DNA from: Plantibacter flavus
GTDB taxonomy: Bacteria > Actinomycetota > Actinomycetes > Actinomycetales > Microbacteriaceae
Reading direction: 5' to 3'
Length of the DNA stretch: 64,000 bases
Assembly: GCF_900177615.1 (NCBI RefSeq)
Contig: NZ_FXAP01000001.1
Span: 1 to 64,000, forward strand
Shown here: in pieces, positions 1-8,195 of the stretch
Numbering within the stretch: the stretch's first letter is position 1
Layout: every line of letters begins with the position of its first letter
Translations under genes and position numbers: made by a program
Notes under the pieces: model-generated
Databases searched by the model: none
What the model saw: the letters and a program-made list of their open reading frames with translations, nothing else
Told to the model about the DNA's origin: nothing

Positions 1-569
1 GCGGGTTCGAACTCGACCCGGCGGTCTGCCTCGGAGCGGACCGCGCGTGCGGTGATCGATTCGGGGTGGAGGCGCTCGCGCAGGACGCGGGCGCGCCTGC
101 GGAGGTTCGCGTTGGTGGACTCTTCCGCGACCGGCAGGACCTCCGTGAGGAACACCGCCCGCCCCGCGGTCGGCACGTCACTGAGTTGATCGATGATCGT
201 CTGCGCGTGTCGCGCTGAGATGCGGCCGGCCTCGAGGGACTCGAGCACAGCTGGGGCTTCGTTGACGAGCTTTTCCGCGTCGTTCGTCGCCCGCTGGACG
301 GTCCGTTCAGGTGTTCGGGTCGCCATCGCGAGGGCCGCACAGGTGGAGCGGCGGGAGAGTTCCTGGCGCTCAGCCGGCGGGAAGATCGCCGGAACCGTGG
401 CGTCTGCGAAGGCGTCGGCGTAGGCGGCGGAACGGGCGAGCAGGCGGGCCTCCTCGGCGTACAGGTTGGCGCGACGCCGCTGGATGTCCGCGTAATGGTC
501 CGAGAACTCCGCGAGGCGCGCGGCGTGCTCGTCGCCAGCGCGGATCGCGGTGAGGGTGGTCTCGGTCAT
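1..569 (-). CDS. DUF222 (13E12-type) HNH endonuclease family protein, C-terminal part beyond window
   Basis: The reading frame starts with ATG at 569 and is open to the window edge, giving the first 189 residues. The translation starts MTETTLTAIRAGDEHAARL and is rich in Ala, Arg and Glu. It carries the helical pattern of the DUF222 domain that precedes an HNH nuclease domain in the actinobacterial 13E12 family: a segment like LSRRSTCAALAMATRTPERTVQRA followed by GRISARHAQTIIDQL. These proteins are multicopy in Microbacteriaceae and their role is unknown. The HNH domain would lie outside the window, so catalytic competence cannot be judged. A repeat array begins 70 bp upstream of the start. 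Confidence 0.8.
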   Translation of the reverse strand, partial: MTETTLTAIRAGDEHAARLAEFSDHYADIQRRRANLYAEEARLLARSAAYADAFADATVPAIFPPAERQELSRRSTCAALAMATRTPERTVQRATNDAEKLVNEAPAVLESLEAGRISARHAQTIIDQLSDVPTAGRAVFLTEVLPVAEESTNANLRRRARVLRERLHPESITARAVRSEADRRVEFEP

Positions 570-641
570 GGAACAAGTCCACCATGAACCACTGACATTC
601 CAGATGCTGAGTCGGCACGGTTGTGGAAGTATCCTCGCGTG

Positions 642-1036
642 CCCTTCGACAAGCTCAGGGACCGGAGGAAGGGTGCCGGAGCGGGATGTTCCTTGTGGCC
701 CTTCGACAGGCTCAGGGACCGGAGAAGGCATGCCGGATTCGTGAGGTTCTCCGCAGGCCCTTCGACAGGCTCAGGGACCGGAGGAAGGGTGCCGGATTGA
801 CGGGGTTTCCCCGTGGGCCCTTCGACAGGCTCAGGGACCGGTGGGGGTAGCTCAGGGACCGGTGGGGGTAGCTCAGGGACCGGTGGAGGGGTGCCGGATT
901 CGCGGGGTGCTCCGTGGGCCCTTCGACAGGCTCAGGGACCGGTGGGGGTAGCTCAGGGACCGGTGGGGGTAGCTCAGGGACCGGTGGGGGTAGCTCGGGG
1001 GCCGGAGGGGGTAGCTCAGGGAGCGGAAGGGGTTCA
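642..1036. repeat. Array of the cttcgacaggctcagggac element with a 21-bp tandem tail
   Basis: Five near-identical 24-bp units (642-665, 699-722, 758-781, 818-841, 919-942) share the core cttcgacaggctcaggga; the first has 'aag' in place of 'agg'. They lie 57 to 101 bp apart, separated by G-rich spacers containing gtgccgga. After units 4 and 5 the tail is reiterated with a 21-bp period (ctcagggaccggtgggggtag), decaying towards 1036. The 520-bp stretch 570-1089 holds no convincing gene: open frames across it simply translate the repeat. Related elements occur at 16692, 54993 and 63828. Confidence 0.9.
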
Positions 1037-1089
1037 GGGATCGGGCGGGCGAGACTCGTCTGCCCGCGCGGTCGCTGGGCCTGGGTGGG

Positions 1090-1566
1090 CTAGTAGTTCA
1101 GGCAGCGATCCGGATCCGCGGTCTCCGGAGGATCACCCTGATACAGGGTGAAGAAGTTCTCGGCCGGGCCGGACAAGGATCCGCGGGCGTGGACGCACAG
1201 GCGCGCGAGACCGTCGTCGCTCCGTACGTCGGAGGTGATCCGGGACGTCTCGCATGCGCCGTCGCCGGGATGCAGGACGAGGTCTCGGTGGGTCCCCTCG
1301 TTGTCCACCATCCAGGTCCCGGAGAAGTCGATCGGGTCGTCCACGCGTGGGTCGTCGTCAAGACTGCACTGAACCTCCGAGGGCCAGGCGGTGGCCTCGA
1401 AGGTCCCGTCGTCGGCGAGCTCGAGCCGTGTGTCCCCGCTGCGCCAGGTGCCGACGGCCTCATCACGTGGCAGTCCGTACCTCGTGCCCGAGCACGCCGC
1501 GAGCGACGTCCCCAGCAGGACCGCGAGCACGGAGGCGGTCACCCAGCGTGATGGTTTCGATTCCAC
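1090..1566 (-). CDS. Small secreted lipoprotein of unknown function
   Basis: A 158-residue protein with a basic N-terminus, a hydrophobic stretch and a lipobox ending LAAC at about residue 25, so it should be exported and lipid-anchored. The mature part is acidic, with several Cys residues and a WRSGDTRLELADDGTFEAT motif like small beta-rich lipocalin/META-style domains, but no family is recognised with confidence. I chose GTG at 1566 because GGCGGA lies about 11 nt upstream; the frame could extend to TTG at 1602. It ends 50 bp from the repeat array, and its start faces the end of the tRNA cluster. Confidence 0.65.
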   Translation of the reverse strand: MESKPSRWVTASVLAVLLGTSLAACSGTRYGLPRDEAVGTWRSGDTRLELADDGTFEATAWPSEVQCSLDDDPRVDDPIDFSGTWMVDNEGTHRDLVLHPGDGACETSRITSDVRSDDGLARLCVHARGSLSGPAENFFTLYQGDPPETADPDRCLNY

Positions 1567-1639
1567 AGTGCGAGTCTGTCCGCCGTGGGCCAGGAGTGGC
1601 AACTCAGGTGGTGGTTTGGGTGTTCACGGGCATCCGGGC

Positions 1640-1680
1640 AAAAAAAGAACCCCCACCATGTAGAAGCTAGGTGGGGGTTC
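1640..1680 (-). terminator. Rho-independent terminator after tRNA-Phe
   Basis: Perfect 11-bp inverted repeat gaacccccacc / ggtgggggttc with a 12-nt loop. On the minus strand it is followed by a run of seven T residues (A-run at 1640-1646 on the plus strand), directly after the 3' end of tRNA-Phe. This is the most canonical intrinsic terminator in the window. Confidence 0.9.
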
Positions 1681-1682
1681 CG

Positions 1683-1755
1683 TGGCTCCGACGGGCGTCG
1701 ATCCCGTGACCTCACGATTTTCAGTCGTGCGCTCTACCAACTGAGCTACAGAGCC
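1683..1755 (-). tRNA. tRNA-Phe (GAA)
   Basis: A 73-nt cloverleaf with acceptor stem GGCTCTG/CGGAGCC, D-loop AGTTGGTAGAG, anticodon loop CTGAAAA (anticodon GAA) and T-arm with GGATCGACGCC. CCA is not encoded; the discriminator base is A. It is the last gene of the minus-strand tRNA cluster, and a strong terminator begins three bases past its 3' end. Confidence 0.95.
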
Positions 1756-1789
1756 GAGTACATCAGCTGCACGAACGGCGACGATGTCT

Positions 1790-1822
1790 CAAAAGCAGAA
1801 GCCCTCCCTTGCGAGAGGGCTT
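1790..1822 (-). terminator. Hairpin between tRNA-Asp and tRNA-Phe
   Basis: Inverted repeat gaagccctc (1798-1806) / gagggcttc (1814-1822), followed on the minus strand by a short T-rich tail (tgcttttgag). It sits just past the 3' end of tRNA-Asp, so it probably terminates the Glu-Asp transcript, or serves as a processing site if Phe is read through. Confidence 0.7.
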
Positions 1823-1833
1823 CCGACCTTTTG

Positions 1834-1907
1834 CGACCCTGACGGGACTTGAACCCGCGACCTCCGCCGTGACAGGGCGGCACGCTAACCAACTGCGCTA
1901 CAGGGCC
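1834..1907 (-). tRNA. tRNA-Asp (GTC)
   Basis: A 74-nt cloverleaf with acceptor GGCCCTG/CAGGGTC, D-loop AGTTGGTTAGC, anticodon stem-loop CCGCC-CTGTCAC-GGCGG (anticodon GTC) and T-loop GGTTCAAGTCC. CCA is not encoded. It is the middle gene of the Glu-Asp-Phe cluster. Confidence 0.95.
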
Positions 1908-2024
1908 ATACATGTTGAATTGCTGGTGATACGAACTGCGGTGATGCTGGTGTTCCTTGGTGCTTCTCGCAGTCGCGCAGACTCACTATACCTGAATCCG
2001 AGCGGCTGTTTTTCCAGTAGTCGG

Positions 2025-2100
2025 TGGTGACCCCAACGGGATTCGAACCCGTGCTGCCGCCGTGAAAGGGCGGTGTCCTAGGCCGCTAAACGATAGGGCC
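2025..2100 (-). tRNA. tRNA-Glu (TTC)
   Basis: Cloverleaf with acceptor GGCCCTA/TGGGGTC, anticodon stem-loop CCGCC-CTTTCAC-GGCGG (anticodon TTC) and T-loop GGTTCGAATCC. Unlike its two neighbours the 3' CCA is encoded (2025-2027). It is the first gene of the minus-strand tRNA cluster. The 276 bp upstream to the peptidase start hold no gene that I can support. Confidence 0.95.
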
Positions 2101-2376
2101 GCGAAGCCCTGAAGCTTCATGACTACCGAGCGACAAGCATACGGATGAAACCGCCGAATCCAAAATCGGGTTCGCGGACCAGGGTTCGGCGCTCCGTGCC
2201 GGATGTGACGACAGGCGCCGAATGACCGCTCCACGGCCCCCGGCCGGGGTTAGCCTCTGGCGTGGACCACTCCTGGATGCCACGGCCGACGGGAGTGTCC
2301 GCAGCCGGTCCCGACCCCCGTCGGGCTAGCGTGGACAGTGGTACCGATGTGACCGATGTGACTGCAGCGAACCGAG

Positions 2377-3687
2377 ATGGGCCCCTACTTCATGAGCAAG
2401 AAGCTTGTCGGCGCTTGGCGCCGAAGCCGGACGACCAACGCCGGATCGGCGTCCTCCGTGCGGTGGCGAGGACGCCTCACCGCCGCCATCGTCATGTCAC
2501 TCGCGATCGTCGGCTCCTTCGGCGTCGCCGGTCCGGCGTCAGCAGCCGACTACCCCTCGTGGGACGACGTCCAGGCCGCGAAGGGCAATGAGGCCGCGAA
2601 GGCCGCCGAGGTCACGAACATCAAGAACTTCATCGTCCAGTTGCAGGACGAGCTGCAGGTCGCCCAGGACGAGGCCGAGAAGCGCGGTACGGAGTTCCAG
2701 GCCGCCGAGGAGGCCTTCTTCGAGGCCGATGCCCGGGCCACCGCGATCCAGTCGCAGGCCGACGCCAAGACGGCCGAGGCCGACACCGCGACGAAGCAGG
2801 CCGGTCGGGTCGCGTCACAGCTCTACCGCTCCGGCGGCGCCGATCTCAGCCTGAGCCTCTTCCTCGACGGCGAGAGCAAGGGCGCGACGGACCTCCTGTC
2901 GAAACTCGGCAACATGAACCAGGTCGCCGAGCACAGCAACGGCGTCTATGAGCAAGCGGTCGCCGCACGCAACACCGCGGCTGCGCTCGGGGAACAGGCC
3001 GGTGTCGCCCGCGACGAGCGCGAGTCGCTCCGACAGGCGGCGCAGACGGCCATGGAGGCAGCCCAGGCGGCGGCCTCCGCGGCGGCGGCGAAGCTCGAGA
3101 AGAACCAGGAGCTGATCGTCACGCTCAACGCCCAGCTGACCGCGTTGCAGGACACGACCGCGAAGACGGTCAAGGACTTCGAAGCCGGCGAGGCAGCGCG
3201 GAAGGCCGCCGAGGCTGCGGCCGCTGCCGCGCGTGGTGAGAGCGCCGACGGCGGTCAGCTCAGCAGTCAGGGCTGGGCGATTCCGGCCTCCGGCAGCATC
3301 TCGGGCACGTACGGCTACCGCGATCCGATCTCCACCGGCGGCGGCAGCTCGGGCAGCTTCCACCGCGGGACCGACATCGCCGGCGGCTGCGGCATCCCGA
3401 TCTACGCGGCGACCTCCGGCACCGTGACCTATGCCGGTTGGTACGGCACGTACGGCAACTTCGTCCTCATCGACCACGGCTCCGGCGTCTCGACCGGCTA
3501 CGCGCACATCGTGAACGGTGGCATCCAGGTCGGCGTCGGCTACCAGGTCTCCGCCGGACAGGTCATCGCCTACGTCGGCACGACCGGTGCCTCCACCGGC
3601 TGCCACCTGCACTTCGAGGTCCGCATCAACGGCAGTGCGATCGACGCGCAGCCGTTCATGGCCGACCGCGGAGCGCCGCTCGGCTGA
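2377..3687 (+). CDS. Secreted M23 (LytM-type) peptidase with coiled-coil N-terminal region
   Basis: A 436-residue exported protein. A long basic N-terminus and hydrophobic segment end in PASAADYP (signal cleavage after about residue 57). Residues 60-290 are an Ala/Glu/Lys-rich coiled coil as in NlpD/EnvC-like proteins. The C-terminal LytM domain has the zinc ligands HRGTD (H329, D333) and CHLHFEVR (H410, H412), so it looks catalytically intact and should cut or activate cutting of peptidoglycan cross-bridges at the cell surface. The start may instead be ATG at 2392; neither has a strong Shine-Dalgarno site. It ends at a bidirectional terminator shared with ppa. Confidence 0.88.
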   Translation: MGPYFMSKKLVGAWRRSRTTNAGSASSVRWRGRLTAAIVMSLAIVGSFGVAGPASAADYPSWDDVQAAKGNEAAKAAEVTNIKNFIVQLQDELQVAQDEAEKRGTEFQAAEEAFFEADARATAIQSQADAKTAEADTATKQAGRVASQLYRSGGADLSLSLFLDGESKGATDLLSKLGNMNQVAEHSNGVYEQAVAARNTAAALGEQAGVARDERESLRQAAQTAMEAAQAAASAAAAKLEKNQELIVTLNAQLTALQDTTAKTVKDFEAGEAARKAAEAAAAAARGESADGGQLSSQGWAIPASGSISGTYGYRDPISTGGGSSGSFHRGTDIAGGCGIPIYAATSGTVTYAGWYGTYGNFVLIDHGSGVSTGYAHIVNGGIQVGVGYQVSAGQVIAYVGTTGASTGCHLHFEVRINGSAIDAQPFMADRGAPLG

Positions 3688-3707
3688 TCGAGCGCGGCGA
3701 CCCGCAC

Positions 3708-3747
3708 GACGAAGCGGCCGGCTCCCTCGGGTGCCGGCCGCTTCGTC
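3708..3747. terminator. Bidirectional terminator between the M23 peptidase and ppa
   Basis: Perfect 15-bp stem (gacgaagcggccggc and its complement) with a 10-nt loop, lying between convergent genes. No long T-run follows, which is usual at this base composition. Confidence 0.8.
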
Positions 3748-3774
3748 ATGCGGTGTGCGGAGGTCCGCAGGGGG

Positions 3775-4266
3775 TCAGTGCCCCTCCGCCTTCAACTTGT
3801 CGAAGCCCGCGAGGATGATCTTCTCGGCCGCGGCGGCGTCGCCCCAGCCGTCGATCCGCGCCCACTTGCCGGGCTCGGTGTCCTTGTAGTGGACGAAGAA
3901 GTGCTCGATCTCGTCGCGCGTCGCCTGCGGGATGTCCGTCAGGTCCTGGATGTGCGACCAGCGCGGGTCCTTGTACTGCACGGCGATGACCTTGTCGTCG
4001 CCGCCGCCGTCGTCCGTCATGTGCAGCACACCGACGGGGCGGACCTTGATGCCGACGCCCGGGAAGGTCGGGAAGTCGAGCAGGACCAGGACGTCGACCG
4101 GGTCGCCGTCCTCGCCGAGGGTGTTCTCGAAGAAGCCGTAGTCGGCGGGATAGACGAAGCTCGTGAACAGGACGCGGTCCAGGAAGACCCGACCGGTCTC
4201 GTGGTCGATCTCGTACTTGTTGCGGCTGCCCCGCGGGATCTCGATGACGGCGTCGTACTCGGCCAT
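3775..4266 (-). CDS. ppa: Inorganic pyrophosphatase (family I)
   Basis: A 163-residue cytosolic enzyme that hydrolyses pyrophosphate to phosphate and so pulls biosynthetic reactions forward. The translation has the family I signature DGDPVDVLVL and the metal- and phosphate-binding segments EIPRGSRNKYEID, FVYPADYGF and YKDTEPGKW; the length matches the soluble hexameric family. ATG at 4266 is preceded by AGGAG at the right distance. It is divergent from tilS with a 129-bp shared upstream region, an arrangement common in actinobacteria, and converges with the M23 peptidase. Confidence 0.97.
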   Translation of the reverse strand: MAEYDAVIEIPRGSRNKYEIDHETGRVFLDRVLFTSFVYPADYGFFENTLGEDGDPVDVLVLLDFPTFPGVGIKVRPVGVLHMTDDGGGDDKVIAVQYKDPRWSHIQDLTDIPQATRDEIEHFFVHYKDTEPGKWARIDGWGDAAAAEKIILAGFDKLKAEGH

Positions 4267-4382
4267 AAGCCTGCTCCTTGCGCGGTTGGATGACGTTGAG
4301 CCGGCGCGGTCGCCGACGAGGACCAACCATAACCGATGCGTCCCGGAGCGAACGGTGTGGGGAGGCGCCCGGCGCGGTGCAA

Positions 4383-4388
4383 TAGCGT
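4383..4388 (+). promoter_or_regulatory. -10 element TAGCGT, predicted leaderless start of tilS
   Basis: TAGCGT ends 7 nt before GTG at 4396, where transcription would start. No Shine-Dalgarno site is present, and this spacing supports that start over ATG-like codons further upstream. Confidence 0.5.
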
Positions 4389-4395
4389 GGTCCGC

Positions 4396-5403
4396 GTGAA
4401 CGACGTCCGCCCCCCGCTCCACCCGTCCGTCGCCGCCCTGCGGAAGGCGGTGCGCGACGCGATCGCGGGCACGGCGTCCACGCCGTCGCGTGACGTCGCC
4501 GGTGCCGACCTGCTCGTCGCACTGAGCGGCGGCGCGGACTCGCTCGCGCTCGCCGCCGCGGCCGCGTTCGAAGCCGCAAAGGTCGGACTGCGGGCCGGTG
4601 CCGTGATCGTCGACCACGGACTGCAGCCGGGCTCGGCCGACGTCGCGGCGCGTGCAGCCGACCAGGCGCGTGCCCTCGGGCTCGACCCCGTACTGGTCCG
4701 CGTCGTCGAGGTGGGCTCCGAGGGTGGACCGGAGGCCGCGGCACGGGCGGCGCGGTACACCGCACTCGACGCCGCGCGAGTCGAGGTCGGTGCGTCCCTG
4801 GTGCTGCTCGCGCACACCCTCGACGACCAGGCGGAGACCGTCCTCCTCGGTCTCGCACGAGGGTCGGGCACGGGCAGCCTCCAGGGGATGGCACCCGTCT
4901 CCGGTGCGCTCCTCCGACCGCTGCTCGGGATCCGGCGCTCCCAGACCCGCGAGGCGTGCGCTGCCGAAGGACTCGAACCGTGGCACGACCCGCACAACAC
5001 CGACGACGCCTACGCGCGGGTCCGGGTTCGGGAGCGGGTCCTGCCGGTGCTCGAGGCGGAGCTCGGGCCGGGGATCGCCGAGGCCCTCGCCCGCACCGCC
5101 GACGCCGCCCGGGAGGACGCCGACGCGTTCGAGGAGATGATCGAGGAGACCATCGAGGAGCTCGTCGAGCACGCCGAGGCCGGGATCTCCGTCAGTGCCG
5201 GGGCACTCGCCGCCAACCCGGCGGCGCTCCGCCAGCGGATCATCCGGTACATCGTCCAGAGCGAGTTCGGCGTCTCGCTCACGCGGTCGCAGACGATCGA
5301 GGTCGCACGGCTCGTCACCGATTGGGCGGGCCAGGGTCCGATCGACCTGCCCGGCCTGACGGCGTCCCGACACGCTGGACGCATCGTCTTCGCGGCCCGC
5401 TGA
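4396..5403 (+). CDS. tilS: tRNA(Ile)-lysidine synthetase
   Basis: A 335-residue ATP-dependent enzyme that converts C34 of tRNA-Ile(CAU) to lysidine so that it reads AUA. The PP-loop SGGADS is at residues 44-49, followed by IVDHGLQPGS and AHTLDDQAET, all typical of TilS. The C-terminus has the short helical/TilS substrate-binding region usual in actinobacteria. GTG at 4396 gives the expected N-terminus VNDVRPPLHPSV; upstream in-frame codons lack family similarity. hpt follows 62 bp downstream, the widespread tilS-hpt-ftsH order. Confidence 0.95.
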   Translation: MNDVRPPLHPSVAALRKAVRDAIAGTASTPSRDVAGADLLVALSGGADSLALAAAAAFEAAKVGLRAGAVIVDHGLQPGSADVAARAADQARALGLDPVLVRVVEVGSEGGPEAAARAARYTALDAARVEVGASLVLLAHTLDDQAETVLLGLARGSGTGSLQGMAPVSGALLRPLLGIRRSQTREACAAEGLEPWHDPHNTDDAYARVRVRERVLPVLEAELGPGIAEALARTADAAREDADAFEEMIEETIEELVEHAEAGISVSAGALAANPAALRQRIIRYIVQSEFGVSLTRSQTIEVARLVTDWAGQGPIDLPGLTASRHAGRIVFAAR

Positions 5404-5453
5404 CCACAGGGCTCCCCGGGCGGGAGGCGCACGGGCGTCCGGGTCATCTCGCA

Positions 5454-5459
5454 TACACT
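5454..5459 (+). promoter_or_regulatory. -10 element TACACT, predicted leaderless start of hpt
   Basis: TACACT ends exactly 6 nt before the ATG at 5466, the spacing expected if the transcript begins at the start codon. No ribosome-binding site is seen. Confidence 0.55.
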
Positions 5460-5465
5460 CGACGC

Positions 5466-6017
5466 ATGGAGCAGAGCGACATTTCCGACGACCTCACGAC
5501 CATCCTCGTCACCGAGCAGGAGATCCGCGACAAGCTCGCCGAACTCGCCCGGCAGATCGAGACCGACTACGCCGGGAAGGACGTCCTGCTCGTCGGCGTG
5601 CTGAAGGGTGCGGTCATGGTCATGGCCGACCTCGCGCGCGAACTCCGCATCCCGCTCTCGATGGACTGGATGGCCGTCAGCTCGTACGGCGCCGGCACGA
5701 AGTCCAGCGGTGTCGTCCAGATCCGCAAGGACCTCGACGCCGACCTCACGGGCCGTCACGTCCTGATCGTCGAGGACATCATCGATTCCGGCCTCACCCT
5801 CTCCTGGCTGCTCGAGAACTTCGCCTCGCGCGGAGCCGCGTCCATCGAGGTCTGCGCGCTCCTCCGCAAGCCCGAGGCCGCGAAGGTGCACGTCGAGTGC
5901 AAGTACGTCGGTTTCGACATCCCGAACGACTTCGTGGTCGGGTACGGTCTCGACTTCGACGAGAAGTACCGCAACCTCCGCGACGTCGGCGTCCTCGCCC
6001 CGCACGTCTACGCCTGA
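5466..6017 (+). CDS. hpt: Hypoxanthine phosphoribosyltransferase
   Basis: A 183-residue purine salvage enzyme that joins hypoxanthine or guanine to PRPP to make IMP or GMP. The PRPP-binding motif VLIVEDIIDSGLTL spans about residues 99-112, the VGVLKGAVMVMADL loop is near residue 40 and the base-contact segment FVVGYGLDFDEKYRNL is near the C-terminus. It is full length for the family. It lies between tilS and ftsH as in most actinobacteria, with a separate promoter suggested by the TACACT hexamer. Confidence 0.97.
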   Translation: MEQSDISDDLTTILVTEQEIRDKLAELARQIETDYAGKDVLLVGVLKGAVMVMADLARELRIPLSMDWMAVSSYGAGTKSSGVVQIRKDLDADLTGRHVLIVEDIIDSGLTLSWLLENFASRGAASIEVCALLRKPEAAKVHVECKYVGFDIPNDFVVGYGLDFDEKYRNLRDVGVLAPHVYA

Positions 6018-6171
6018 ACCACTCCACCGACCTCACACCGCACCCCCGTTAAGCCCACGGCAAACACAGGGGAGGCATCCAGCGGCGAGGGGGTAGCCTG
6101 ATTTGCGACGCGGCTCCGCCCGTCGACCCCTCCTGCAGAAAGGGAACGGGCCAGCCCCGGCCTCTCAACTT

Positions 6172-8190
6172 ATGAACGTCAAGCGTCTCTTCAAGGGTCC
6201 CATCCCGTACCTCATCATCGCCGCCCTGGTCTTCTGGATCGGCATCAGCCTGATGAGCATGAACGGCTTCCGTGAGGTCTCCACGCAAGAGGGTCTCGCC
6301 TTCCTCGAGAAGGGTCAGGTCAAGGAGGCCGTCATCACGGACGGCGACCAGCGCGTCGACCTCACGCTGACGAAGGCCGACGACGAGTTCGGCAAGCAGG
6401 TGCAGTTCTACTACGTCGGCGCCCGCGCGGCCGACGTGGTCGAGGCCGTCGACGCCGCAGACCCGTCCGGTGGCTACAACGACAAGGTGCCCCAGCCGAG
6501 CTGGCTCCTGTCGATGCTCGGACTCCTCCTCCCGTTGCTCCTCATCGGTGTCTTCTTCTGGCTGATGCTCTCCGGTATGCAGGGCGGCGGCAACAAGGTC
6601 ATGCAGTTCGGCAAGTCGAAGGCGAAGCTCGTGTCGAAGGAGTCGCCGAAGGTGACCTTCGACGACGTCGCCGGTGCCGACGAGGCGATCGAGGAGCTCG
6701 AGGAGATCAAGGACTTCCTCAAGGAGCCCGCGAAGTTCCAGGCCGTCGGTGCGCGCATCCCGAAGGGCGTCCTGCTGTACGGCCCTCCCGGAACGGGCAA
6801 GACGCTCCTGGCCCGTGCCGTCGCCGGCGAAGCCGGCGTGCCGTTCTACTCGATCTCCGGCTCCGACTTCGTCGAGATGTTCGTCGGTGTCGGTGCGAGC
6901 CGCGTCCGCGACCTCTTCCAGCAGGCCAAGGAGAACTCGCCCGCGATCATCTTCGTCGACGAGATCGACGCCGTCGGTCGCCACCGCGGTGCCGGCATGG
7001 GCGGCGGTCACGACGAGCGCGAGCAGACCCTCAACCAGCTGCTCGTCGAGATGGACGGCTTCGACGTCAAGACGAACGTCATCCTGATCGCCGCGACCAA
7101 CCGCCCCGACATCCTCGACCCCGCGCTCCTGCGCCCGGGCCGCTTCGACCGCCAGATCGGCGTCGACGCCCCCGACCTCGCCGGCCGCAAGAAGATCCTC
7201 GAGGTGCACGGCAAGGGCAAGCCGCTCGCCGCGAGCGTCGACCTCGAGGTCGTCGCCCGCAAGTCGCCCGGCTTCACCGGTGCCGACCTCGCCAACGTCC
7301 TCAACGAGGCCGCGCTGCTCACGGCGCGCTCCAACGCCCAGCTGATCGACAACCGCGCGCTCGACGAGGCCATCGACCGCGTCATCGCCGGTCCGCAGCG
7401 CCGCACGCGCGTCATGCGCGAGCAGGAGAAACTCATCACCGCCTACCACGAGGGCGGGCACGCGCTCGCTGCAGCGGCGATGAATAACACCGACCCCGTC
7501 ACGAAGGTCACGATCCTCCCGCGCGGCCGCGCCCTCGGTTACACGATGGTCCTGCCCCTCGAGGACAAGTACTCCGTCACGCGCAACGAGCTGCTCGACC
7601 AGCTCGCCTACGCGATGGGTGGCCGCGTCGCTGAGGAGCTCGTGTTCCACGACCCGACCACGGGTGCGTCGAACGACATCGAGAAGGCCACGGGGATCGC
7701 TCGCAAGATGGTCACCGAGTACGGCATGACCACCGACGTCGGTGCCGTCAAGCTCGGGCAGTCCTCGGGCGAGATGTTCCTCGGCCGCGACATGGGCCAC
7801 CAGCGCGACTACTCGGAGGAGATCGCGCAGCGCGTCGACGCCCAGGTCCGCGAGCTCATCGAGGCCGCACACGACGAAGCCTGGCAGGTCATCACGACCA
7901 ACCGGGCCGTGCTCGACCGCCTCGCCGCCGAGCTGATGGAGAAGGAGACCCTCGACCACAACCAGCTGGCCGAGATCTTCAAGGACGTCAAGAAGCTCCC
8001 GCCGCGCCCCGTCTGGCTGTCCAGCAAGAAGCGTCCCGTCGGGTCGGGTTCGGCCGTCGGTTCCGCATCGTTCACCGCCCCCATCGACTCCGGTGCGGCC
8101 GACGGTGGCGTGAGCTCGGAGCCCGAGCCCGAGGCTCCCGCGAAGCCCAAGCGCACCCGCGCGACGAAGCCGCGACCGGCGACCGCCTAG
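6172..8190 (+). CDS. ftsH: ATP-dependent membrane zinc metalloprotease FtsH
   Basis: A 672-residue inner-membrane AAA+ protease that extracts and degrades misassembled membrane proteins and short-lived regulators. Order: TM1 (about residues 11-28), extracytoplasmic loop, TM2 (about 110-130), AAA+ module with Walker A GPPGTGKT (204-211) and Walker [12 protein letters not shown], the second-region-of-homology arginines, then the M41 peptidase with zinc motif HEGGH at residue 426. HEAGH is the usual form; the Ala to Gly change leaves both His ligands and the Glu. The C-terminal 60 residues are Pro/Lys-rich and low complexity. folE starts 5 bp after the stop, so the folate genes probably share its transcript. 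Confidence 0.97.
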   Translation: MNVKRLFKGPIPYLIIAALVFWIGISLMSMNGFREVSTQEGLAFLEKGQVKEAVITDGDQRVDLTLTKADDEFGKQVQFYYVGARAADVVEAVDAADPSGGYNDKVPQPSWLLSMLGLLLPLLLIGVFFWLMLSGMQGGGNKVMQFGKSKAKLVSKESPKVTFDDVAGADEAIEELEEIKDFLKEPAKFQAVGARIPKGVLLYGPPGTGKTLLARAVAGEAGVPFYSISGSDFVEMFVGVGASRVRDLFQQAKENSPAIIFVDEIDAVGRHRGAGMGGGHDEREQTLNQLLVEMDGFDVKTNVILIAATNRPDILDPALLRPGRFDRQIGVDAPDLAGRKKILEVHGKGKPLAASVDLEVVARKSPGFTGADLANVLNEAALLTARSNAQLIDNRALDEAIDRVIAGPQRRTRVMREQEKLITAYHEGGHALAAAAMNNTDPVTKVTILPRGRALGYTMVLPLEDKYSVTRNELLDQLAYAMGGRVAEELVFHDPTTGASNDIEKATGIARKMVTEYGMTTDVGAVKLGQSSGEMFLGRDMGHQRDYSEEIAQRVDAQVRELIEAAHDEAWQVITTNRAVLDRLAAELMEKETLDHNQLAEIFKDVKKLPPRPVWLSSKKRPVGSGSAVGSASFTAPIDSGAADGGVSSEPEPEAPAKPKRTRATKPRPATA

Positions 8191-8195
8191 CCCGC

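Noticed and set aside
642-1036. Possible CRISPR array
   Set aside because: Spacers are short, unequal and themselves repetitive (gtgccgga, gtgggggtag), there are only five units and no cas genes are present.
623-1151. Open frames across the repeat array (up to 112 residues with RQAQGP-type repeats)
   Set aside because: They only translate the tandem repeat, lack ribosome-binding sites, and different frames are equally open.
2101-2376. A riboswitch of the c-di-AMP (ydaO) type before the M23 peptidase
   Set aside because: Such elements often precede wall hydrolases in actinobacteria, but I could not find its conserved core here; only a small cccgac/gtcggg hairpin and a gaccgatgt direct repeat are visible.
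2262-2591. 109-residue frame starting at GTG 2262 with TAGCCT 5 nt upstream
   Set aside because: The start looks leaderless, but the frame overlaps the M23 signal-peptide region in another frame and its translation has no fold-like pattern; the hexamer may instead belong to the peptidase leader.
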